Source: Mytilisepta virgata (taxonomy: Eukaryota > Mollusca > Bivalvia > Mytilida > Mytilidae). From it: 64,000 nt of DNA. Of this stretch, positions 24,707 to 36,215 are shown in pieces. The stretch lies in assembly GCA_028015205.1 (NCBI GenBank), contig CM051514.1, forward strand, positions 46,392,150-46,456,149. Direction: 5' to 3'. The translations under genes were made by a program, and so were the position numbers. The number at the start of each line of letters is the position of its first letter. Position 1 is the stretch's first letter. The notes beneath the pieces were generated by a model. That model saw only the letters and a list, made by a program, of their open reading frames with translations, made no database searches and had not been told where the DNA came from.

Positions 24707-26482
24707 AGTTCTAATGAGTTTTTAATAAAAATTATCAAAAACGAATAAGAGAAAAGAGTTTCAGTCATTCCGCCACTACATGATAGTAACATACAGTGTC
24801 AACATGATTTATAGTACGACTATATATGTCATTGTAATTGCTAAATGCTAGAAATAGAGAAAACCAAATCTTAACAATAACCCTAAAACTATACCAAAGA
24901 TAAGTTAATGACCAAAAGCGGCAAACACTGTAGTAAACATTCTTTGATACTTCATACCATGTAACTGTATATGTGAATTTTTATGATTCCTTCATCCTTC
25001 GTTTTGAGAGGATGCGATTTTGATTGTTTTTCATTGAAACATATCAGCTTCTTTAGCTGATAGCATTTACATTTCACGATTGATTCGTTACTGTCGTCTT
25101 GCATTCGATTTGCACGTTGACAGAGCGAAGTTACAGTCATATAACATTCCAAGACTAGTGCCTTTATAGGAGCAGGACATGCCTGCCCTTCTGAAGCACC
25201 TGATGTCACTTCCGGTTTTTATGGGAGTTCAAATTGCAAATGCTTCAGTTTTTGAGCTTTATTGGTCTTATTCTGTTTGCATGGTTAGCTATTTTTTTCT
25301 CTGCTTCGGTCGGTCTCTGTAGTATTTGTTTGCTGTGTTTGTGTTCGGACAAATTCGCCTTGTCTTTGGTTTTTACGATCCCTTAATGTGAATGGATTCT
25401 AATTCGTTAATAGTACTCAAGGCCGAAAATTTGGAAATCCAGAACAGATTCGAGCGGCTCAAGGTAAAACTTCTGTGAATTCAGGGGCGGGCCCAGGATT
25501 TTTGAGGGGAGGGGGCCTAAAATTTAGAATTGAAACATGTAACTTGCGATCAAGGGAGGGGGCATATATCCCCCCCCCCCCCGACTGAATGTACACATTT
25601 ATACTGAAATACTATTAGCAAAAAAATAAAGTTCGTGATTGAAGCATCATATCGGGAATTTATCATTTCCACTTGAAATCTTACTTTTAAGAAGCACGCT
25701 GAAACTAAATTACTAAATGTATTATAATAGTAAGATGAAATAGTGCTAAATCTGTTTATTTTCAATGTAAATATTCAAGTATACATTTCGGAATCAATAA
25801 TCGATGTACGTCATCACTTTCAAACTCAAGTCAAAACAAATGTCATAGAAAGTATAATAACAGAATGGTATTTCTCAGTTTTGATGCATAAATATAGTTC
25901 AAGCATAAATGTTTTGCGTAAAATATAATGTTATGATTTCTTTGTATGAGGGTGTGTATCTAGAAATAATGAATTCTTTTGATTTTTCGTGAGAAATGTT
26001 TTGTCAGCTTGTAAACTACGATAATCAAACCAACGAAAAAAAAATACATTCTTTCACTCTGATCATATTATTTCACTAAACTCTGATTTAAAAAACTGAT
26101 AGCAAAACTAAGACATGCAATCATTAATGTTGGATCATATGTCATGTGTGTGTCAGTAGTTATGTTGTAATGTTTCTTTCAAACAAGTGAGGCAAGATAA
26201 GCTTTGGAAATTCACAGAAAAAGAATGCAGAAATAAAATGCATTTGTTGTGGAATCAAATAGTACTATGTGGAAAATATATAATTTTCACACACCTAAAA
26301 AATAAATAAATATATATACAAATAAATAATCTCTGATTGTATTTGTTTCAATTAATTAATTAATTAGTTTTGTCCATTGACCATGCTTATCGCCAATTTG
26401 TTTATAATTGTTTCATTTCATTTACATTTTAGAAGGCTAATTGAAAAATTCTTTTGTACGATAATGAAATTCTTATTACTTA
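24707..26482. other. Gene-free stretch
   Basis: Holds a repeat fragment at 25159-25240 (listed) and a 13-C run at 25570-25582. No gene seen. Confidence 0.5.
25159..25240 (+). repeat. Dispersed repeat fragment, copy 1
   Basis: Segment CCTGCCCTTCTGAAGCACCT followed by a GGTTTTTATGGGAGTTC block is similar in layout to 36145-36205 (CCTACCCATCCGGACCACCA, then TTTTTTTTGTGGGGTCC). From memory it matches an abundant bivalve repeat. Confidence 0.45.
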
Positions 26483-26484
26483 TA

Positions 26485-26656
26485 CAGTCAAAACTGCTTT
26501 AAAGGGCACCTCTATATAGCAAATCAGGAAAGGGCACAGTGAAAAAGTCCCATTCATGAACAAAGCATGTAAAATTAACCTCTGTATAAAGGTCACCTGG
26601 TCATAAAGGGCACTTACGTCTGGTTCCTTTGGTGCCTTTATAGACAGGTTTGACTG
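26485..26656. mobile_element. 172-bp MITE with CAGTC ends and TA flanks
   Basis: CAGTCAAAACTGCTTTAAAG at the left and the inverse of CAGTCAAACCTGTCTATAAA at the right; TA on both sides. These ends are typical of pogo/Tigger-type MITEs. No coding capacity. Confidence 0.75.
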
Positions 26657-26658
26657 TA

Positions 26659-28638
26659 ATTAGCTTTTGTTTAACGTTTACATACAAAAATTAAAAAATC
26701 AAGAGAGTGCTGTTTCCCGCCAAAGTGTATGTGTGCTTATGTATAAATGCGTGTAAAGCATTTAGATGGCAATAACTTGTACACAACTCAGACATATATG
26801 AAATAAATTAAATAATAGATGTAATTCTGCTAAAAAAGGTCCATTAATATAAAAAAATATCACCCGTTTTTTTCTAATTACCTATGCGTAAATGCATATC
26901 AATCTATGAAAATAGGATAAAAAATCTTCTAAGTATTGTGTATACCGAATAAAAATGTTATAATTTGGCTAAATGTCATTACAGACATCATAAAGTAAAG
27001 ATTCATGTATCATACTATTGTTTTGTCTTTGAAATTACATTACGTAATAAATAGATAGTGTTATTGACAGAAATCGTCTAAGATGGATTTTATTGTATTT
27101 TCCTTAAAAAATCGTAATCTTATGGATTTTAATATTGCCAGTGTTTTAATGTTTTATATGTCTCGACATCAAACAATGGATGGAATTGGAAGATTTTAAA
27201 GATAAATATTTATTCAAATATGTCATCTGTATTTTGAATGCTCTCTCGCTGAGTATTCCATATTCTGGATCATTTGATGATATTTTACGATATCTATATG
27301 TAAAAATTGATGACATATACGTGCATTTATTTCGTTTGTATAAGTTATTTAATTATGAAAAAAAACAACTTGTGTCATCTTTTTTGTCATAATGCATTAA
27401 TCGTACTAAAAACATATTATAGATATACATATTTATAATGTATATATTTATTTGATGTTTGATAAAGATCTTTTTTTCATATTTTTATAATGATAAAACT
27501 GCAGGATAATTATTGGTGTATTTTTCAGTCCAATACTAATTGCAGTCATAGCGTCCAATAGAATAATTCTATAAATAAAAGAGAATGCATACACAGACCT
27601 TGTCTATCATTGAGTAGAAATAGCATTGTTAAAATCAGCAAAAGAATACCAAAGCGACAAAACACTGGAAAAATTCCAAAAATTCGAAATCCAAGGCAAA
27701 AAGACACAGTCATGAGAATGGAACAGAACAAACAAACGTCACGAGGATACTTGTATAACTAAAAGAATTAAAACATTAATAAAATAAACAAAAATAGAAA
27801 AAGACAGCACAGAAACTAAAGCACTAGCCATTTAAATCCCCACTAAAAACCGAGAGTGACACCAGGTGCCCCAGAAACGATTATTTCATCGTCCTAAAGA
27901 TGTTCAGATTTGAACACGTCCAGTTCTACTTCCAAGTTGTCTTTTCATCCTGCATCATAGTTTGAAGTTTTTATTTATGGCAAAAGACCCCAACTGGGGT
28001 ATGTGAATAATATCCAAATTGTATCTTAATGAGAAAGTCAGTTATCTCCCTTTACAAAGTTACACAAGGGAGATAATTGCAATTTTTGGTCCTTATAGCA
28101 ACAAGGAAGTTATTCTATTATCTCCCGTGGTAAGGTAGATAACTGATTAATGATTCACAATAATTGTTTACACATGAACTTGATGAAGACTCTCCGTGTG
28201 GGTTTATCAGGAATTTGTTTATTGCTATCGAGTCCCGTGGATTCAAATACACGCCATAAAAGTCTAACCATTTTGTATTAAGGTATCTGAAACTTAAATA
28301 GTTTTGCAATAACTATTAACGGATGGCTCGTTGTAATGCAATCGTCCTATGGTATGGAATTAATTCTGACTGGTGTGAAGTAAAATTTAACCCTTTGTTG
28401 ATAATTGTTTTAATTACTCTTTCAATGAAATAACTGGAACCGTCAGATAAATCTTGAATCTAATTATCTGAGCTTTTTGAGGTAATTTGGTTTGAGTTAT
28501 TTTCGCACAGCATGTCAGTGCCTTGTGAATATGAATATCAACTTTAATTCACAGATTTCGATTTACGACACATCGGTGTTTTGAAGAGCAAATTCAAAAA
28601 ATGCCAAAATGACCAAAAACGATAAAGCCAAAATCATT
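26659..28638. other. Gene-free stretch
   Basis: A GTTATCTCCC inverted-motif patch lies at 28021-28145, like the one at 10400. The frame at 27180-27392 has no recognisable domain. Nothing else seen. Confidence 0.5.
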
Positions 28639-29018
28639 TAAAGATGATCCCTGGTCTAATAGGAAATAGGATTTGAAATAGGTGTTTTAGTTTGAGAGAA
28701 CATACAAAATAGTAAACAAATAATCAAGAAAAAAATATAGGTTCATGTGCTCATTTTAGAGCTATAATGCCTTGAAAATTAGCAGGAAATGGTTTGTTTT
28801 CTGGATTTTTCATTGTCTTTGCATTGACAACTTCAGTCTCTCAAAGATGTATGAAAAAATAAAAAGGATTTCATAAAATTTTGTCAAATACCATTTTAAG
28901 GTATATATATATGATTGAATTATAAAAGAAAAACTCGGGGTTCATGGGCAAAAAATTTCATGTTTTGGAAATGGATAAAACCCGATGATTCCGAAAATCC
29001 GACAAAAAGACCAAAACA
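28639..29018 (-). mobile_element. MITE, copy 2 of 3 (reverse, 5' end lost)
   Basis: Reverse orientation of the element at 3891, closely similar along its length. The inverted repeat at 28639 is kept (TAAAGATGATCCCTGGTC); the other terminus stops at GACCAAAAC, so about 18 terminal bases are missing. Confidence 0.85.
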
Positions 29019-29524
29019 AGAACAGAGCTAGGGAAATACTCTTTAGCTTTGACAAAATTTGACGATTTGTAACTTACAGTAAATTTAAAGTATCAATCTG
29101 GGGTAGTATCAAAATAATAGCAATCGACCTGGTGAATATACTGTTAAGGACAATTATACCGGATTCCCGGTTCTGTATCTGTACAAAAAGGCAGCTCAAA
29201 ATTTTGCCAACCTAGATCTCTACAGAATTCCTTCGGTTAAATATGCTTTTAAACTTTTAGTTAAAACTGAAGTTAATGTTAATATTTAAAATGTTTAACA
29301 TCCATTCTGTAAAACTGATAGGAGAAACTGATAAGAGACACTAGACCTATTAAATACTGGAAGAAAATACAAAAAGCAAGTGCTTGTCTTGTGAATTTGC
29401 TTATTTATTTTTAAGTTGCCTTTGGCCAGGTCAGCAGTATTTCCAACACAAAAGACGTCTTTACATGCAAGGCAAGACTATCATGATGAGAAACAACAAT
29501 TAAAGTGCTGTTAACATTATATAT

Positions 29525-29659
29525 TTATTTCCCTTGCAGTAGTGAAATATAAAGATTTGTTCACCCGAGGAAAGTTATGTTTCCCGAGGGCTTGCTCGAG
29601 GGAAACATAACTTTTCGAGGGTGAACAAGTCTTCATATTTCACTAATGCAAGGGAAATT
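29525..29659. mobile_element. 135-bp near-perfect palindrome (foldback element)
   Basis: Arms ATTTCCCTTGCAGTAGTGAA and the inverse of ATTTCCCTTGCATTAGTGAA continue to the centre at about 29592 through GTTCACCC and GAAACATAACTTTTC segments. A hairpin of about 60 base pairs with few mismatches is possible. It is probably a foldback MITE; I found no second copy in the window. Confidence 0.85.
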
Positions 29660-31699
29660 AATGATTTATTCCACTATCTCTAGTTTATTTCGAATATCTG
29701 GGATATGATGGTGAAACACGAATCTGAGAGGGCAACACGATGTTTTGTTCAATATCACGTGGGGAAAGTCTCAACCAATGAAATACGTACATAGCTATGA
29801 ATTAATATATAGAGTGGAATAATATGTATTATGGTCCATTATTGCATGTCTTTGTTGGATTTTCGTGTACGTTAATCCCCACATCTGCCGTGTACTCGTG
29901 TCAGATAATAATTTGTTATCGGCGATAACAAAAAATATATATACATGTAAATAATAAAATACATTGATTGTTAGTGATTAAAATATAGAATTATATTGTG
30001 CATCGAAGGACAATTTCCAATTAATTCATGTTAAACTTGTAAGAAGACTACAGCGACAAATGAAAAGACACATCTAAAATGAAAAAAAAAAAAAACATTG
30101 ATCCTAGACCAATAACCACATTCTACATCCATGAAATCTATTTCCGAAGTACTCTGGCGTGCAATATATAATTTCTTACAGACTCTCAATCACACCAACA
30201 CATAAACCCATTATGATTGCAATTGAAAAATGTTTTCCTAGGAAATGCATTTATCTGTTCATCCACTTCCAGTGTGAGACCTTCTTTATAGCATGGAGTT
30301 GACATTTCACTTCATGGTGATTGATTTAGCACAAGGTAATAACACGAAATATTCTGATAAATATAAATCTTCCAAGCGTTTTATTTAAGCGTTAGTCGCA
30401 TTAAATTACAAACTTCTGAGGATAAAACGGAGTGATCACGTGAATGTTCCGTAATATAGATAAAATGAATAATATTCTACTCTATGCGATTCCTAATTTA
30501 TCGGATTTAACAGTGAAATTCAACGATTTGTTCTTTCGTCTATTTATCAAAATCTTTACAACTTCATATTTTTCTCTTTTAGAAATTGACAAGTACCAAA
30601 TAGTTCTACTGCAATCAAATAAAATACAATAGCAGCAGATGTGAATATTTGTAATGTTTTAAGTCAATTATATTATATTGCACTACATATTCAATTTTTC
30701 AGCACGATTGAAGTATTATTAAGGGCATGTAAACTGTGTTTTGATCAATATAAAATGTACATTGGTAAAAGGATATACAAATAACAAACGGTAGGACATT
30801 AATTCTTCTGTAGATGATAATTTTAATCAAATAATTCTGTCATAAATGTTTACTCCGGCCGTAGCTATCAAAGGCGAGGATTAAAATATTCTTTGTTTAC
30901 TAAAGCCCGACCCATACTTAAGAAGGTAGGTAGGCACTTTTTGGAAATCATATTGATGATTAGATTCATGAACTCAATTGAACAAAAATAATATATGTGA
31001 CTCTACTGAAATTTTAAATTTAAAAGAAAAATGTCACTCGGAAGTTCAATAACATTTTTGGGTCGGACAAGTTTTGGAAGGGCGGACGGGCGGGCTACAG
31101 CAAACAAAAACAATTTTAATTTAAGCCAAATATGAAGGAAGATGTGATATACGTTGGATAAATTCTTGACATAAAATCCCTATTTATTTCTGTTATTCAT
31201 TTTAAATTCACTGCTATGACTTAACATTAAGAAGGAAATTGCACTCCACTGCGATTTATAAATACCGCCAGAAATTCTTTTGTTTGAGTTGTGAATATAT
31301 TGCTATATTATGAATTATATCAACATTGTTAAAAAATCACTCCCTTTATTTATAGGACAGAGGGCCGCATTTTTGGTGGGACTTTAAGTCAGAAGGGAGG
31401 CGTTAAGGGCATCAAGGGCGGCGCGCCCTTCCATTAGTTAGGGTAAGCTGAAGCACTGTCAGGAAATTCACGGAAGAAGCTGATTTTCATTATATTTACT
31501 CAGCATGCTTTCATCCTGGTAGTCAAAGTGCTTCATTTAGTATATGTATCCTACATTACATAATAGATTTATTTAAATGTAATGGAAGCATTCCCTATAG
31601 GGCACTCGGATGTCTAAAATTCGAAATACACGTAATATAGTGTATATTCACAAATGCACAGAACATAAGAACATATATCATTTTTAACTTTTTCGAATT
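29660..31699. other. Gene-free stretch
   Basis: A locally GC-rich patch at 31360-31430 includes GGGCGGCGCGCCC. The frame at 30444-30632 has no recognisable domain. Nothing else seen. Confidence 0.5.
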
Positions 31700-31790
31700 A
31701 CTGTCATTAAATAGCCCTGAGTACGACTGATGAGTCGTAAATCGACGAAATGTACACATCTTGGGCATCAAAATTGGTGTTAAAGAATTT
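31700..31790 (+). repeat. Hammerhead-like repeat, copy C (intact core)
   Basis: Core at 31727-31769: CTGATGA, stem II GTCG/CGAC with loop TAAAT, GAA, then stem III ATGTAC/GGGCAT (one mismatch) closing on AU and cleavage-position C. All invariant hammerhead positions are present. Only the 3' part of the repeat is kept. Stem I is not evident directly at the junction. Confidence 0.75.
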
Positions 31791-32089
31791 GTAATTTAAT
31801 CCCGTTGGTGCTCATTACTTCCTAGTCAAAGACTATTCAGTCTTGTGCGATATATTATTATTATATTACGCAACTGTAGACTAAGATAGTCGACTCGTTA
31901 AGCTGTTGAAATATCTGCTTTGTCTGTTAAGTTGGCACAGTATTATAGTTTGTATTATCTGACTTCGACAGTTTTGTAATTGTACATTAATTACACCTTA
32001 ATCTAAGAAACAAGCATTTGATCGATTGATAGTCGGAGTATTTTTTTTTAAATCGTTTCAATTTCCCTTAATTGACTACAGGCGGGGTA

Positions 32090-32165
32090 TTTCTCGGTGT
32101 GTTCCCATTATGCCCACTTTTGAAAATATAGGTAACATTTATGATGATGGGCATAGTGGGAATTG
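32090..32165. mobile_element. Small TIR element related to 49896
   Basis: TTCCCATTATGCCCA (32102-32116) and TGGGCATAGTGGGAA (32148-32162) are inverted with one mismatch. The left border CGGTGTGTTCC...TGCCCACTTTTGAAA matches the terminus of the element at 49896, so it is probably a short relative. Confidence 0.65.
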
Positions 32166-34599
32166 TTTTGATAGGTGTACTAATTAGAGATCCAAGGAAA
32201 ATCAATTGTATCCCGTTTCGTAATTAACTAATATGAATATTTAATACTTTAAATTAGAACCGATATTTAGAACAATTTTAAATATTTATTGAAATAAATT
32301 CATGAATAATAATAATAGACTACTGCACTTTTAAGATAACAGTTACTTCTCATGTGATAACCAGTTTTGTAAAAATATCAACACATTAGTGTCTTAAAAC
32401 CTATAAGTTGGTACACAAAAGAATTTTAAGTTTTCTTTTTGGCCATTTATTGACCGAATTCCAGATTTTAAACTAACCTCTTATTACAATACATCTTAAA
32501 TATACTTAGAGTTAGTTATACTCTATCTATTAAGATATAAATTATAATTCTTTAAACCCCCAAAAAACCTTATTTACATGTTTTAAAAGAGACATGGGCA
32601 TACGAGCACTTTTATCTTTAAAAAGTGGTCAAAATGGGTACAAACATATCTTTCATGTGAATTTCTGTTTTTTATCCCCTGTAGAGGAGTATTTGCGAAA
32701 TATATTCCTTACAGTGGGACATCTTTAACGTCTTCATCATCGCTGCGTTTAAATAAATGATATTTGGTGTAATTAAACAGATGCATCATAAGCGATCGGG
32801 ATATATTGGAGAATATACTAGTCACGCGCCTGGCGGCTCGGTATATGTTACCGTGTCTCGTCTAGTATTTTTCGCAAATATCCGTCTCAGAAGCCTGGAT
32901 TCAAGGGTTTTTTTTCGACATAAAGAAATTAAAATTCATATTCTGTAAGATTTTGTCTGATTTTGGACGACATGCTGAAAATGTCATGTCACTGAACGGA
33001 GGGTTAAAGGCAGATCATATCTTCATTACATCTGTTAGTTCATTATACATCAGCATTGGTTATTGATACAGTAAGGCTTTATTTTATTTTGATTGGTCGT
33101 TCATGTCATCAAACCGAGGCTAGAAGCCACTTTGCTGAAGACAAATGTCATAACCAGCGGTTTATGCAGCTGCTAAATATCAGCAGCACTGCGGTGTTCC
33201 TTCCTGATATAGCGTCTTAATTTATAAACCCGACGTCAGTGTCTCTTCAATCAATAAATAACACTGTCACAAATTAAAGATTAATCGGTATAAGTTATTG
33301 AACTATAAATTTGAAATTAACTCTATTTTTCATTTCAGAATTTAACAGGACATTTTCTATTCAGCGAGCAGACTTCTTAGAACCAGAAATACAATTATAC
33401 TAATGTTATTCCGAAGAGAAAAGAAGGGATATCTATAACAATCAGGTAAAAATCAATTAATTTTCCTTAATAATTTAAGCTTCATTAATTTTAACATTAC
33501 TATAATATGAATATTGTAAAAGAGATTGCGGATAAAACTTGAAAGCCAAAATAAAATCTAATGAAAATTGTTTTTTTTTTTTTTAATGAAATATGCAAAA
33601 ACTGGAAATGAATCTTATAAAGGAGAGAATTGTTTCTTTTAGTTGTCATAGAAACAGTATTAAAAAAAAATTCCATATTCGGTTATCATTTCAATAATAT
33701 GCAAACATAATAGACTCGCAGGACAGAATTTAACTTACAGATCAACTTAACAGTGACTATAAGCTGAAGAACAACAATAAAAGCGTTGATTTTTGCTTGC
33801 TCTTTTGTAACGTTCGTAGCATTTTTTCAAAAACTTTATCAATGATATATGACAAGAAAAGGATATGGAATCAATGAGATATCACATAGAACTAAATTAA
33901 ATATATTACATTAAAATACGATTTGGAGTAATTAATGAGACACGACTTCATTGGATGAAAGATGTACTTGGCTTAACCAATGTATATACACTATCGATGT
34001 CCGCATTTCATTTTTGAAAATATTGGATAATAAGAAACCGTTTTTAAAGTTTTTTTTCCGACGATTATAGACACTAAACATCGATAGAAGTTATCTGTTT
34101 AACCCAGTTTTATGTGTAACATAATGTATCAAAGGAAAATGTCAGACATTAGATCCTTTATTAAGAACAAAGATGTATTAAAATGTTAATTAGTGCTCTA
34201 GTAAAAATATTCTTAGCAACTTTCTGAAGTTATTTAATGAACCAAATAACCCTGATATAAAGATTAATTTTATGAGTAATGTGCTTATATTTGTCGTCTA
34301 TTTATATGTTATATATTTCATGCATTTAATTGCTTTCAGCAATCATAACGGAACAAAGATTAAATTAGTATACCAATGGTTAATTACTGTGCTGTCTTGT
34401 TCTAATTCTCTTTACTTTATTGTATGTTTTTATTCTTTTGGTTATACATGCATTCTGGTGGACTTTGTTTGTTATGTTCCATTCTCATGAATTTGTCGCG
34501 CCTTTGGGTTTACGAACATTTCCCACTATTTGGTCGATTCGTCATTCTTTTGCCGATATTTGAAAAGCTCCCAAAAATTACCGTTACAAAACTTTAGTG
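32166..34599. other. Gene-free stretch
   Basis: No gene or repeat copy recognised; the hydrophobic frame at 34272-34490 is short and without a motif. Confidence 0.5.
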
Positions 34600-34775
34600 G
34601 AAATTAAGGGGTATATGCCTCGTGGAAAGCTCTGTCCTTGGACTTCCTTTACCCGTTTGATCAATCTGTATATCAACACTTTCGGGTCGTTTCGGATTTC
34701 TACATTTTCAGCCTTAAACACAACTGGTGAGTGCTATATCGATGACAAAATCATGTGCATCAAAGTTGGCACCAC
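34600..34775 (+). repeat. Hammerhead-like repeat, copy D (degenerate)
   Basis: CTCTGTCCTTGGACTTCC and the terminal block AACACAACTGGTGAG...GTGCATCAAAGTTGG place it in the family. The core at 34724-34761 has CTGGTGA and a disrupted stem II. Confidence 0.65.
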
Positions 34776-34839
34776 AGTATATTTTAATGAAAATGTTGTT
34801 GCACTCGATGCTTATTTATGGACAAACTTCATCGAGTAC

Positions 34840-34975
34840 ACCCCTTGACCAAACAATATACATAGCTTAGTTACCGAAGATTGCTAAGTTCTCCGAGTAC
34901 CCGGCTTCCTGCTCCAATAAAACATGACCGATGGATATTGTAAATTGCTCTGAATATGTGGCTTTACAACTCCAA
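34840..34975 (+). mobile_element. SINE family 1, diverged 3' fragment
   Basis: CTCCGAGTACCCGGCTTCCT, CCAATAAAACATGACC and AATTGCTCTGAA keep the order of the SINE 3' half. It is old and interrupted. Confidence 0.5.
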
Positions 34976-35188
34976 ATTATGATAGAGTAAAGCAATCGGC
35001 AACTCAGCTGGTATTAAGTAATTAAAACAGTATGGCGTGAAAACATTTGATTCCTTGTATTTTGTAACATTTACATTCTGAAAAAGTAAGAATGTACAAA
35101 ATAACAATCATTTTTTGTTTATGTTAGGAATACACAAAAATAATTCAGGAACTACACATCAAGAACGCTAGTTGTACGTACATGTAAT

Positions 35189-35445
35189 GAATAGGGCTAC
35201 GATGGTCTAGGTACTTCCTTCTGACTACTTATAAACACTAGATTCTCAGTACATTAGGTTGCAAGTTAGACACAAGCTCATGGTGAGTTGTGTTCGACTT
35301 TGATCTCAACTGACCAAGATTGCCAGCTTTCCTGTTGTAGGTTCGAGTTTTTCCATGGGTTCTCTGGCTTTTTACACCAATAAAACTTAACGCAACGGTA
35401 TTGCCAGTTGAGCGAAAAGTGAAGTAAAACTCCAATAAACCAGAC
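35189..35445 (+). mobile_element. SINE family 1, old diverged full-length copy
   Basis: GGTCTAGGTACTTCCTTCTG, GTTCGACTTTGATCTCAACT, ATTGCCAGCTTTCCTG, GGTTCTCTGGCTTTTT and CACCAATAAAACTTA occur in the SINE order and spacing. Box A and box B are decayed. Confidence 0.65.
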
Positions 35446-36099
35446 CAAAAATGAGATTGTGGGTTTTAAATTAAACAATAAAAATTTTGATCTTAAAGGT
35501 TTACATAATTTAATCTATTGTCTTTCTTCCAGACGTCTGTATAAATTCTTTGATAAAACTGATTCGGGATTTAAATATATTTATTTTGTTAAAGGTTAAT
35601 TAGGTTTTCCATGTAACGGGAATGCTATTCAAATAAATCAACTGTGTTATAAAGATATCTATGGTATTATCCTTCCATCACAGCGCTAAAAGTGCTTAAG
35701 TGAATTATGTAATCGATAACAGAGAATTTACAGTAGAATAAGTGGTGAGATCTAGCTCGATTGTTAGCTAATCTGCTATAAATGAACTAGAGCGTAAAGA
35801 TGTAATATTGTTGACAGGAACTCACTGACGTTCTAGCACTAAAATGTTTAAAAAAAGATGAAAACAGGGAAAGTCAACATTGACACACTGATCAACGAGA
35901 TCCACTCAACAGAAGAAAACAATATAAAGGGAACAAACAAAAACAAAAACAGAGAGTCAGGACAGACCGAGTTGGTACATAGCATAAATGACAGAATATG
36001 GTACGGGGAGCCACAAATAACTTGAACGAACAGAGTGTTGTTATTGTCAGTATTGTACCTTTTTTGACAAACTGAAAACTAAGATCACAGACAGTGTAA

Positions 36100-36215
36100 C
36101 ACAGAATCTGCCTACACATACGGACCACCCGAGCGCGACACAGGATCTCCCTACCCATCCGGACCACCAGAGCTCACCCCATTTTTTTTGTGGGGTCCAT
36201 GTTTCTCATCATTTT
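36100..36215 (+). repeat. Dispersed repeat fragment, copy 2, with short duplication
   Basis: ACAGAATCTGCCTACACATACGGACCACC is echoed about 35 bases later by a variant ending CATCCGGACCACC. The layout matches the fragment at 25159. Confidence 0.45.

Noticed and set aside
24952..25209. 85-codon minus-strand frame with several cysteines
   Set aside because: It starts inside a dispersed repeat fragment and has no recognisable domain.
25570..25582. Long C run (and others at 15341, 42700, 58637) as i-motif or regulatory site
   Set aside because: Isolated homopolymers of the kind scattered through AT-rich genomes; no gene nearby to regulate.
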